A stretch of 64,000 nt of DNA from Trichomonas tenax (lineage: Eukaryota > Parabasalia > Trichomonadida > Trichomonadidae): contig JALKBU010000034.1 of NCBI GenBank assembly GCA_023091735.1, positions 58,185-122,184 of the forward strand, in the 5' to 3' direction. Positions within the stretch are counted from its first letter, which is position 1. Every line of letters starts with the position of its first letter. The notes beneath the pieces are model-generated. The model searched no databases and was not told where the DNA came from. It saw nothing but the letters and a program-made list of their open reading frames with translations. The position numbers were made by a program, and so were the translations under genes. Positions 56,476 through 64,000 of this stretch are shown piece after piece.

Positions 56476-57447
56476 ATGGCGACTCACTTCCTTGACCCAT
56501 ATAAAATAACAGGAATCCAAGAAGGGTACCTTATCCACATTCCAAGGACCGACGAAATCAACATCGACCAAATAGAGTTCGATTATGACAAAAATGGAAT
56601 TTATCTTGCTGCAACAAACTTCAAATATCCAATTCTCAGTGGAACTTTTATGTCAGGGCTTGACCTTGTATCAGCAGAGTTAAACAAATCAGATGACAGC
56701 ATTCAATTGTATCTTAAATTTAGCACTCCCCCTAAAGAATACCCATTTTTAAATAACAAATGGAAGGATTATGATATGGATCCAGTCACATACGCACAAT
56801 ATCTCTCAAACCAATGCTTTGACGCAAAAACTATTAAAAGTATTCTCGAACTTCGTCAATTGATAAAGCAAATCGTCGACACGAAGTGGATACATGCTAT
56901 AATTTTCCTTGGATTTGCATTTGTTCGTATGATAGAAGTCTATGATATATTAATTAATGTGTTATCAAAAGTTGTTCAAACTGATCCAACGCTAATGGTA
57001 CCAAAACTCATTTTGAGTTTTATGTATCTCAAGTTAAACATCAATGGGCCATTGATCATTGAAATGCTCAGCCCACACGCGCAATCATTGGAAGCAAAAA
57101 GTATCCTTGGGATTGTTTACTCACCGCTCTCGAAGATAGAATGCGAGAAGAATCTAAAGCAATCTGTTATTTATCTATCGCATGTTCTACAGCAGCCACA
57201 GACAATTTCTTGCTATGATGCTGTATATGAGTATTGTAATTTACTTTACAACGGAGTAGGAATGATGAAAGATGAGAAAATGGCATTACAATTAGTTGAA
57301 AAACATCTTCCACCTGATTTCCCAAATAGGAAATTGATTAAGTTCAATACGACAATTGTAGGTGCAATAACAAAGACATTATTGCGTGGTACTATTGCAT
57401 TTGCCGCTTTCTGGGGTATATATCATCTCCACAATATGGAAGTTTAA
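56476..57447 (+). CDS. Tail-anchored protein with CS/Hsp20-like and TPR/Sel1-like regions (Tom36/Tom46-like)
   Basis: 323 residues. Residues of about 25-95 are beta-rich, like a CS/Hsp20 (alpha-crystallin) domain (FDYDKNGIYLAATN, YLKFSTPPKEY). Residues of about 125-290 are helix pairs of TPR/Sel1 type, including a NLLYNGVGMMKDEKMAL repeat. Residues of about 298-317 are a single hydrophobic segment (TLLRGTIAFAAFWGIYHL) with a 4-residue tail, so a C-terminal anchor. From memory of published work, the hydrogenosomal TOM receptors TvTom36 and TvTom46 of Trichomonas vaginalis have just this layout and size. If correct, it would receive preproteins at the hydrogenosome outer membrane. No search was run. 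Stop TAAA. Confidence 0.65.
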   Translation: MATHFLDPYKITGIQEGYLIHIPRTDEINIDQIEFDYDKNGIYLAATNFKYPILSGTFMSGLDLVSAELNKSDDSIQLYLKFSTPPKEYPFLNNKWKDYDMDPVTYAQYLSNQCFDAKTIKSILELRQLIKQIVDTKWIHAIIFLGFAFVRMIEVYDILINVLSKVVQTDPTLMVPKLILSFMYLKLNINGPLIIEMLSPHAQSLEAKSILGIVYSPLSKIECEKNLKQSVIYLSHVLQQPQTISCYDAVYEYCNLLYNGVGMMKDEKMALQLVEKHLPPDFPNRKLIKFNTTIVGAITKTLLRGTIAFAAFWGIYHLHNMEV

Positions 57448-57527
57448 ATGTATTTGTAAAGATTTGTAATCATTTATAATATAGAAAAAAAAAAATCATG
57501 TTAATTAAAAAATATTGATTTATGTCA

Positions 57528-58886
57528 TCAATTTCTTTTCTTTGTTTCCCCAGCATTGCGGATCAGCTTCTTGATTTCTTCATCTTGGGCCAAAGCATCT
57601 GCTTTCCTAAGAATATTAGATTTAATCATTACATTAATTCCAGGAACTGACAGTAGGAACTCAACAATATCTTTCCTATTATTTTCAGCTGCAATATGTA
57701 GAAGTGTTTTTCCGAACTGATCCTGATCATTTACATGTTTAGGATCTAAGAAATACTTTATGCCTTCTAAATTGTTTTTGTAACAAAAGTAGTGACAAAT
57801 GCTGCTCCCTTTAAATGTTTTCGTAGTATCGGCCCCAAGTTCTTTAAGCTTCTTACAGAACTCCAAATCACCTTCGTGTGCACTATCCAGAATAAGATAA
57901 TTGTTATCTATTTGGAGATCATACAGTTTTTCATCTTTGATCAATTTGATAGCTTCTTCATTTTCTTGTTCAAGAGCATAATTAATGATCTCTACAACTT
58001 TTTCGAAGGTTGTATTTTCTTTCGTTAAAGAACGAATTTGACCAACAATCGGTAAAACATTGGTCTTACGTGGATAAGTGCGTTTGCTTTTAATAAATCT
58101 AACTGAATCAAGGAATCTGCTAAATCTCATCTGATCTTCAACATCGCATATATAATTAATGATATCTTCAAACACTTGGGGACTGCAAAAATCAGCATAA
58201 ATCTGATTAATAAGCATTTGATAAAGTGGTAATTCTTCTGAAGTTTCCAAAGCCTTCAGTGCTTCCAAAACAACTTTAGCAACTTCATCTTCAGATAACT
58301 TAACTCTGAGTTTGTCCGAGGCTAAAACTGATTCGAGGAATTCTGGATCGCAAGTTTTGAATAAAAACAATTTATCTTCATTTGAAATTTGATAAAAGTT
58401 CGATGCTACAAAATCGATACAGAATCGTCTGGATTCTATTGATGGTGACTTTGAAAGGATTGGTAAAAAATTACGTATATTGTCAATGCTTGGCTCCCCC
58501 AGTAAATTCTCAGATTGGATGATAAAATCATTATTTCCGATTAATTCACCAATAAGACGCAACTCATTACTAACATGCTCGAATACATCTCCGATGTATT
58601 TTCCTTTATTAACATATTCGAGAATAACATCTCTTGTTTCTTTATTTTGGATTTCATAATCAAAATTAATTATTTGTGATTCGGACTTATTAAGGAAATT
58701 TTGCTTAGCAAATCCAGTTCTCTGCATTTTTGAATTTAGTTTTGAGCTGATGCTTAATGCAACAATTGTTGATACTGTTATTGACCAATTTTCAAACTTC
58801 AAAGTATAATTTCTCGGTAAGTTATAGTTAATTAGAACTTTCAGAGTCGGATTACCAATCGAGATATGAACTTTCTGTGAACGCAT
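57528..58886 (-). CDS. Ankyrin-repeat protein
   Basis: 452 residues. The N-terminal 310 residues are helical with a beta-like start (VHISIGNPTLKVLINYNLP) and match no family I can name. The C-terminal 130 residues hold about three ankyrin repeats, for example NNYLILDSAHEGDLEFCKKLKELGADT and GKTLLHIAAENNRKDIVEFLLSVPG. This head-plus-ankyrin type is very abundant in trichomonads, and its members are usually of unknown function; a protein-binding role is expected. No membrane or signal segment. Its start is about 500 bases from CENP-X. Confidence 0.8.
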   Translation of the reverse strand: MRSQKVHISIGNPTLKVLINYNLPRNYTLKFENWSITVSTIVALSISSKLNSKMQRTGFAKQNFLNKSESQIINFDYEIQNKETRDVILEYVNKGKYIGDVFEHVSNELRLIGELIGNNDFIIQSENLLGEPSIDNIRNFLPILSKSPSIESRRFCIDFVASNFYQISNEDKLFLFKTCDPEFLESVLASDKLRVKLSEDEVAKVVLEALKALETSEELPLYQMLINQIYADFCSPQVFEDIINYICDVEDQMRFSRFLDSVRFIKSKRTYPRKTNVLPIVGQIRSLTKENTTFEKVVEIINYALEQENEEAIKLIKDEKLYDLQIDNNYLILDSAHEGDLEFCKKLKELGADTTKTFKGSSICHYFCYKNNLEGIKYFLDPKHVNDQDQFGKTLLHIAAENNRKDIVEFLLSVPGINVMIKSNILRKADALAQDEEIKKLIRNAGETKKRN

Positions 58887-59387
58887 TTAAAAATTGATGG
58901 ATTATTAAAAATGTCATTTTTGAGATTTTTTACCACTTATTTTTTTCCTCCAGATTTCAATAATCAGAATAACGATATTTTAAAGTGCACATATTGGCTT
59001 TTACTCACTCCATTACAGCTATGTAAAACTTGTCTCTTTTGACACATGAATATGTTTTTCAACTATATAAATTCAAAGGAATTTAATAGAGAACTAATAA
59101 CATAAATATATGAAGCACTCTGATATGAGCATATAGAATAAAAACACGCATATAAAGCGCTGTGCTTGCATCGCATATTAAACGTAATCTAAATGAATAT
59201 ATTATAATCTAAGATTTCCAAAGGGATAGTGTAGTATTTGTAATTAGGAGCATTTGTGTGAATTGATATTTGACATTATAAAGCAAAATTCAAAATTTGA
59301 AAATCAAAATAAAAATCATTTCGAGAGAATTGAATAATATTTACATACAACTGTAAGGGCTTGAAGTATATGATAATCAAAAATGAG
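58887..59387. other. Intergenic, no gene seen
   Basis: About 500 AT-rich bases between the ankyrin gene start and the CENP-X stop. ATGTCATTT and TTGACACATG fragments near 58908 and 59038 are weak members of the motif family. No frame. Confidence 0.45.
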
Positions 59388-59636
59388 TTAAGTGATATCT
59401 AGTAATAATTGTGGAAGGATTTTTTCAAGATGCGATTCGTCAATAACCTTTTCATCATCAGCAACATCAACCGCTCGTTCTGTTGCCTCAACAACAACAC
59501 ATCGCAAATATTCTGCAATCATTTCAATCGTTGAAGGCTGAATTCTGAGCTTCTGCGACCCATTGTGCTCCGCAAGCGCTGTTTCTAGAATTGCTTTAAT
59601 CGTTGCTGATCGAAATCTCGGATTTTCTTCAGCCAT
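59388..59636 (-). CDS. CENPX: CENP-X / MHF2 histone-fold protein
   Basis: 82 residues, a complete single histone fold the same length as animal CENP-X (about 80). The N-terminal helix, the Lys-Val/Ile strand region (QKLRIQPSTIEMIAEYLRCVVVEATERAVDVADDE) and the C-terminal block ESHLEKILPQLLLDIT match CENP-X, whose end LEKVLPQLLLD is highly conserved. CENP-X pairs with CENP-S (MHF1) in the centromeric CENP-T-W-S-X complex and in the Fanconi anaemia core. Its partner is not in this window. The ATG is only 42 bases from the ATG of the divergent armadillo-like gene. Confidence 0.88.
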   Translation of the reverse strand: MAEENPRFRSATIKAILETALAEHNGSQKLRIQPSTIEMIAEYLRCVVVEATERAVDVADDEKVIDESHLEKILPQLLLDIT

Positions 59637-59678
59637 CGAAAAAAATAAAAGGTGACAAAAGGAACTTCACTTGCGAAA
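59637..59678. promoter_or_regulatory. 42-bp divergent promoter with initiator-like TCACTT
   Basis: Only 42 bases separate the start codons of CENP-X (minus) and the armadillo-like gene (plus). TCACTT at 59667-59672 fits the trichomonad initiator and lies 6 bases before the plus-strand ATG. The minus strand shows CCTTTTATTTTTTT before the CENP-X ATG. Both genes must start transcription inside, or overlapping, each other's 5' ends. Confidence 0.5.
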
Positions 59679-60893
59679 ATGAATGATCGTGAAGAAAGTT
59701 TGGAAGGACAGCGATATGAAAGAAACATTGGAGTAACCACACCACAAGATGTTGTTGATGCTACAGTAATATCAAAGATTATGGAGCTACTCGAAAATAA
59801 AAATCTTGTCGAAGTTGTTTCTTATATGCAAAGTGTATTTCCTGATGCAATACCACAACTCCCTATTGAAGTTTACCAATGCTCTTTTGATAAAATTGGA
59901 TCTAATCAAGCTGCATTTTATTTATGGGAATATTTATTGGACAATGCAAAGAACAATATAGTTAGTATTGAAAGCTTGAATCTAATTGATGAGTTTTACA
60001 ATTACTTACCTTTTTCAATAAATTCTCTATCAAAAATATTAAATATTAACAATAAATTTATAGAAGAACTTATAGAAAAAAATCTGCTTGATCATGTTTT
60101 TCAATTTGCTAATGATGAGACAGCGGATGCAATTTCTTCAATATTTTATCACGTTTCTGCCCATAACTTTCATACAGAACTTGATCACGAAATACTGTTT
60201 GGTATATTTAACACAATGATGGAATTAAACAATTTTGAAATAAACATGAAAATACTCAAATCATTCAAAAATCTTGCCAAAATATCACATTATAACGGGA
60301 TACACATGTCGCAAATAATAATGAATCATATGGATAAGCTTGCAATGGATAAAAATCTTCTAAAAACAGCATTTTCCGCATTATCATACTGCTTGGTCGT
60401 TGATATTGATTTCATTCCTGATTTCACTGAATTTTGGAATTTTCCTTTAGATATATTATCATCAGATGATGAAGACTTAATATCATGTGTGTGCAACTTC
60501 TTTGAATCAGCAATAATTGAATTCAACGCGGACTTAAGTCCTTCTCAAGATTTAATAGACAGGTTTTTGTTTTTAGCGCGAGAAGGGTCATTCGCTATTA
60601 GAAGAAGATCCACAATGATCATTGTGGAATTGTGCAAAGTTGGAAATATAGATCTAATGAAATATTTTGCAAGCAATGGAGTACTTAATTTATTCTTTGA
60701 TTTTATGGAATCAGCAAATGAAGAAGAACGAGTTGAAATTCTTCAAGCAATATATAAAATATCTATTGATTTCAATCCTCTTCCTGACGAGCTTTATCTT
60801 GAGATTAAAGAAGGAATGGAATCCATCGAGGATTACATTGATTTTGATGATCAAATTGCATCAAGCTTATATGAAACGATTCTTCAAATGTAA
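59679..60893 (+). CDS. Armadillo-like helical-repeat protein
   Basis: 404 residues from ATG 59679; the frame opens nine codons earlier with GTG, before the initiator-like site. The protein is a string of amphipathic helices from about residue 40 to the end with Leu/Ile/Phe spacing of an ARM/HEAT-type solenoid. The last repeats (VLNLFFDFMESANEEERVEILQAIYKI) resemble the end of the protein at 5833-7197, which suggests a shared family. No enzyme motif, signal or membrane segment. A scaffold role is likely. Confidence 0.65.
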   Translation: MNDREESLEGQRYERNIGVTTPQDVVDATVISKIMELLENKNLVEVVSYMQSVFPDAIPQLPIEVYQCSFDKIGSNQAAFYLWEYLLDNAKNNIVSIESLNLIDEFYNYLPFSINSLSKILNINNKFIEELIEKNLLDHVFQFANDETADAISSIFYHVSAHNFHTELDHEILFGIFNTMMELNNFEINMKILKSFKNLAKISHYNGIHMSQIIMNHMDKLAMDKNLLKTAFSALSYCLVVDIDFIPDFTEFWNFPLDILSSDDEDLISCVCNFFESAIIEFNADLSPSQDLIDRFLFLAREGSFAIRRRSTMIIVELCKVGNIDLMKYFASNGVLNLFFDFMESANEEERVEILQAIYKISIDFNPLPDELYLEIKEGMESIEDYIDFDDQIASSLYETILQM

Positions 60894-61159
60894 TCTTTAT
60901 AACTATATTTTGATGGTGTTTGAAGAGAACGCAACAACGTAACAGAAGATTTAATTGTTCATTATCAATATGTTCAATATTGATAAATATTCATGAAAAT
61001 GGGTGCCCTTGTGGGGGTATAGTTGGTGTTGGAATGTGGATTTCATTATCCTTAATGTTGTTTTAATGATAAATGTTTAGGGGCGTGCAATTATACGATT
61101 ATTTCGGATACAAAAAGTAACCTTATAATTTATTTTTTATTTGTTGGCTCTTTTGGTAG

Positions 61160-62128
61160 ATGCAAGATAACAATCAAATTGTTACTCTTTGCTGCCGCTG
61201 TCAAAGCCTCGTTATTATATCAAATGAATCATACAAAGATCAAGAAAAATATTTCAACAAAGAGATTCCAAATCAAATTAAATCAAAAGTGAAGAATATC
61301 GAGGATATCCCGTTTTATCAAATATTCATGATGACAATAAAGAGGATCAAAAAGACCCCAAATCATGATTTCCCTTTGTGCAACAATTGTATGGAAACAT
61401 ATATTCGCTCTGATGAGCATTACAATCGAATTATAAACGAAGCGATCTCTGCTATTGAAGGATCTGTCCATCAAATCCAACAATGCAAATATTACATGCA
61501 AGATGAAGCGAATACTCTAATGCCTGAAGTTCCAACGCAAATTGTGTTCACATCGAATTTTGTTGAAAAAGAAAAAGCGTTTTCACGACCAAGAATCAAA
61601 CATATTCCCAAAAAACAATCGATGTACAATGCCTTGTCCTTCTACGCGTTCAGAATTAGCGTTACTGACTTCTACGGTATCATAAACTCGATGAGGGTCG
61701 GCTATTTGGAGCAATACCCAATACCTAAAGAGGAGATACACTGTGGTTTATACTTAATAGTCAGAATACTACTGATATACATGAAAAAGTTGCATATGCC
61801 ACCATGCTACATCACCCTCGGATCAACAATTATGTTCCACATTCAAGATAGAAACATCGAATTTGCTTATCCCACAAGTAAAAAAGAGTACAAAGATTTC
61901 AACATATGCTTGAACAAATTGATGGAGTTGTACGAGCTTGTTTTCGATATATTCCAGAAACAAGGAATTTCTGGACCCAACGTCATCAATTCGGCTAAAA
62001 ACACGATCGGAGATACTGAGTATTTATTGCACCAGTCAGATACACTTGGTTTCACTTTAGGAATGAGACTATTATTAATGGACCTCAAATCAGTCCAAGT
62101 CTTAGACTACTTTACACACTTGCATTGA
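61160..62128 (+). CDS. ATG6: Beclin-1/Atg6 homologue (short form)
   Basis: 322 residues. The N-terminal 90 residues have two CxxC pairs (CCRC and CNNC), as at the start of Beclin. A short helical segment follows (about 90-125), in the place of the usual coiled coil. From about 155 the sequence matches the evolutionarily conserved domain: FRISVTDFYGIINSMRVGYLEQYPIPKEEIHCGLYLIVRILLIYMKKLHM, then GSTIMFHIQDR, then the final LGFTLGMRLLLMDLKSVQVLDY. Beclin/Atg6 is a regulatory subunit of the class III PI3-kinase (Vps34) complex in autophagy and endosomal sorting. It is shorter than animal (450) and yeast (557) proteins, mainly in the coiled coil. Confidence 0.85.
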   Translation: MQDNNQIVTLCCRCQSLVIISNESYKDQEKYFNKEIPNQIKSKVKNIEDIPFYQIFMMTIKRIKKTPNHDFPLCNNCMETYIRSDEHYNRIINEAISAIEGSVHQIQQCKYYMQDEANTLMPEVPTQIVFTSNFVEKEKAFSRPRIKHIPKKQSMYNALSFYAFRISVTDFYGIINSMRVGYLEQYPIPKEEIHCGLYLIVRILLIYMKKLHMPPCYITLGSTIMFHIQDRNIEFAYPTSKKEYKDFNICLNKLMELYELVFDIFQKQGISGPNVINSAKNTIGDTEYLLHQSDTLGFTLGMRLLLMDLKSVQVLDYFTHLH

Positions 62129-62395
62129 TTTTCTTATATATAGATATTTAAACATGTTTGTTATGTTCATATTGAAATATTTTTAGGTTATTTTTGATTT
62201 TAAATCACAATATGAAATAATTGGACTCAGCAGCATGTATCCAACTACATTTCCAATAGAGAATTCTTATCTTTCCAAATAATATCAAGGTTTGAAATTT
62301 ATGATGGATTTTGAAAATAATTCTCGATGTGTTTACATTCCTATTAAAAACAAATATTGCTCGCTGTATAGAAGAATTTAAAATAACGAAATAAA

Positions 62396-62989
62396 TTATT
62401 GCTGCATATTTGTTGTACGATGCAGCAACTGCTGTTCGAAATCGGTAGCTTCAGAGTAGTTTGCATCTGGGTCGTTAAGAGGAGGTCTGAAAACCTGTGA
62501 TTGTTTTCCGAATAATACATAAACTGGAGATATTGAAATTCTGATGATAAAATTGACTATGCTTTCACCGCGGAATATCCAAGTTGGATAATCTTTGAAC
62601 TGTTCTGGTTCAAGAACGCGTCTGCAGAATTCGTAAGTGAATGAATTACAGTTGTGCAGTAATATCGAATAGCTTCCATTCTTCCACTCTGGTAGAGTCG
62701 ACATATCATTGATAATATCCAAAACTTGCTGCGTTGATTTTTTAACCTTTCCAAATTGGACTATTTTGTAGTACTTTACACCTTCTTCGCTCATCCCAGA
62801 TGCGTCAGCATCCTCAGATGGAATATGAAATGAAACGATACCTGAACCATTGAACGCGCCGCCTGCTCCGTAGCATATTTCTGTGTTTGAGTTCAATACA
62901 ATGCTAGTGTGGAATCCACCGATACCGAAATATCGAAGTTTCTTGTTGATTGGTAACAAGTCATATAATTTTAAACCTATTCTTGCCAT
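62396..62989 (-). CDS. PPPDE (DeSI-type) cysteine isopeptidase
   Basis: 197 residues covering one PPPDE domain. The catalytic His is in GIGGFHTSIVL (residues of about 23-33) and the catalytic Cys in LLHNCNSFTYEF (about 108-119); the surrounding GAGGAFNGSGI and PEWKNGSYSI also match the family. Members such as DeSI-1/2 remove SUMO or ubiquitin from proteins. The C-terminal 60 residues include a short hydrophobic stretch and a polar tail. Two TTTACGTGTCA-like motifs lie 12-43 bases upstream of the ATG. Stop TAA. Confidence 0.85.
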   Translation of the reverse strand: MARIGLKLYDLLPINKKLRYFGIGGFHTSIVLNSNTEICYGAGGAFNGSGIVSFHIPSEDADASGMSEEGVKYYKIVQFGKVKKSTQQVLDIINDMSTLPEWKNGSYSILLHNCNSFTYEFCRRVLEPEQFKDYPTWIFRGESIVNFIIRISISPVYVLFGKQSQVFRPPLNDPDANYSEATDFEQQLLHRTTNMQQ

Positions 62990-63000
62990 CCAATTTTGAT

Positions 63001-63032
63001 TTTACGTGTCAGGTTTCATATTTTACGTGGCA
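63001..63032. promoter_or_regulatory. Two TTTACGTGTCA-type motifs before the PPPDE gene
   Basis: TTTACGTGTCA at 63001-63011 and TTTACGTGGCA at 63022-63032, 21 bases apart, 12-43 bases upstream of the minus-strand ATG at 62989. The spacing matches the longer arrays. Confidence 0.55.
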
Positions 63033-63299
63033 AAAGATAATAATCGATTCGAATAATGTAAATTCATAATAACTTAACATAGTTAATCATAAATATTGTG
63101 TTTTTGGACTAAAATTTTTAGATTTTTCTCGAGATTTTTTGTATTTGGTAGATATGATATTAGGACACTAAAATATGTGTATTTGCAAAGATATTTAATT
63201 TGTTAAATTTGAAATATATGCAAGAATTAACTGAATTTGATAAATTTTTATTAAAACAATATAAAAATGATAAAAATAAGTAAAATTTTATTTTAAGGG

Positions 63300-63425
63300 A
63301 TGGCGCAACCGTTCATTTTCACAGGTGCATTAATCGCAATCGATACAGCAATGATGTATGATTCAATCAATAATAAATGTATACTTGGTAAGTACACTTC
63401 ATGCATTATCATTTGGCATCATTAA
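63300..63425 (+). CDS. Possible short gene, 41 codons (may be a first exon)
   Basis: ATG 63300 opens MAQPFIFTGALIAIDTAMMY... to a TAA at 63423. The first 25 residues include a hydrophobic stretch and look protein-like, whereas the last ten do not. A GTAAGT at 63388-63393 and a pyrimidine tract with TAG near 63512 would splice to a longer frame, but this 3' site lacks the strict trichomonad ACTAACACACAG motif. Family not recognised; low confidence. Confidence 0.25.
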   Translation: MAQPFIFTGALIAIDTAMMYDSINNKCILGKYTSCIIIWHH

Positions 63426-63719
63426 TACAATAAAATGAAGAGCTTAAAAATCTGATCATCAAATTTAATTTTTTTTGAAACTTAATTTTTCTGCTTATCT
63501 CTCTATAGTTAGCTTTTGTTTGTATAATCGAATGATTGTTTGCATATTATTTTCCTAAAAATCCAATATTGGGTCAGAAGATGGAGGTTTTTGACAAAAT
63601 TGGGGACTGGGACAAAATAGAACAACGTGCTTTTCTGACATGTAAATTATGTTTGACATGTAAAGTCAGGATGTCAAAATAAAGGAAAGTGACATGTTTG
63701 CGCGGGAAAAAATGGAAGA

Positions 63720-63945
63720 GTATCAATAGGTTGAAATGGATTGAACTCAATGTTGGAAGCCAAAGAAGACTTCATTATGAGTAATTGTGGCCTCATAGTG
63801 AAGGATGACCTGGTGATCTAGCAGAGATGCATCCAGATGCCTATTCAACAGAAGCATGATTCGATGCATGGCAAGGTCGGCCTGAGACTTCCAAAGCCCT
63901 CGAGTGGCCAAGCCAGGCCCTAACAAGAACCCACTTATTGATTCA
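63720..63945 (+). pseudogene. Weak second mariner/Tc1 relic
   Basis: Around 63898-63940 a frame reads ALEWPSQA and, after a shift, NKNPLID. Together these recall the LEWPxxSPDLNPID signature and share CTCGAGTGGCC with the relic at 33842-34127. Composition is richer in G+C than the flanks. Stops and a shift break it. Only the motif region supports the call. Confidence 0.4.
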
Positions 63946-64000
63946 ATTTTTAATACACATTACATTTTCACTTTTGATATTAATATATTATTATTTTTTT

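Larger units (their letters stand above)
62990..64000. other. Right edge: one tiny frame and a weak relic
   Basis: Apart from the motifs at 63001-63032, a 41-codon frame at 63300-63425 and a poor mariner relic near 63720-63945, this stretch is AT-rich DNA without genes. Four TGACATGT or TGTCA motif copies cluster at about 63637-63695. Confidence 0.5.

Overview
The window is nuclear DNA of a protist, most likely a parabasalid (trichomonad); a Tritrichomonas foetus-like genome is my best guess. The grounds are a eukaryotic gene set (ALIX/BRO1, VPS11, Rab and Arf GTPases, DYRK kinase, glycogen branching enzyme, CENP-X, Beclin), essentially intronless single-exon genes, AT-rich intergenic DNA, many stop codons in the form TAAA, and TCAYTT initiator-like sites a few bases before several start codons. 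Protein families expanded in trichomonads are also present: a kinase-like/ankyrin fusion, armadillo-like proteins, and a tail-anchored protein with the layout reported for the hydrogenosomal TOM receptors Tom36/Tom46. The species is an inference. Genus-level placement would need a database search.

Layout. 0.6-5.2 kb: two coiled-coil proteins and a convergent coiled-coil RING protein. 5.8-15.9 kb: an armadillo-like protein, an exostosin-type glycosyltransferase, an acidic unknown, a small membrane protein, a histidine acid phosphatase, an RRM protein with an Arg/Asp tail and a coiled-coil protein. 16.2-21.3 kb: ALIX-like protein, degenerate Arf-like protein, lysophospholipid acyltransferase and a GOST-type 7-TM protein, all on the minus strand. 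21.37-23.3 kb: a decayed TA-flanked transposon, followed by a 209-bp MITE and then a CTD-type phosphatase and a propeller-like protein. 25.8-30.9 kb: an accessory island with an inverted-repeat element, an hAT-like relic that stays in one frame but is broken by stops, dispersed repeats and a long hairpin. 30.9-32.6 kb: BAR-like and START-domain proteins. 33.8 kb: a mariner relic. 34.5-52.3 kb: a dense core block with branching enzyme, DYRK kinase, VPS11, a sulfatase-fold membrane enzyme, a sugar transporter, a Rab and a kinase-like/ankyrin protein. 52.4-56.4 kb: tRNA-Ala, a broken PABP-like gene, second copies of the dispersed repeats and a tandem pair of hairpin units. 56.5-63 kb: Tom36/46-like protein, ankyrin protein, CENP-X, armadillo-like protein, Beclin/Atg6 and a PPPDE protease. 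The window ends in a poor second mariner relic.

Working together: several genes serve membrane traffic and lysosome/autophagy biology (ALIX, VPS11, Rab, Arf-like, GOST, Beclin, BAR-like, START, LPLAT), and there is a glycogen/sugar axis (branching enzyme, hexose transporter). Trichomonad genes are not operonic, so linkage implies little beyond shared divergent promoters. The most interesting unexplained structure is non-coding. A TTTACATGTCA-type motif recurs, often in arrays, in front of many unrelated genes. A tandem 248-bp unit keeps a long hairpin at the same offset although the stem sequence has changed. A pair of dispersed repeats (A and B) follows broken genes at two loci. Start codons were chosen as ATG only; several open frames extend further upstream through promoter-like DNA or non-ATG codons.
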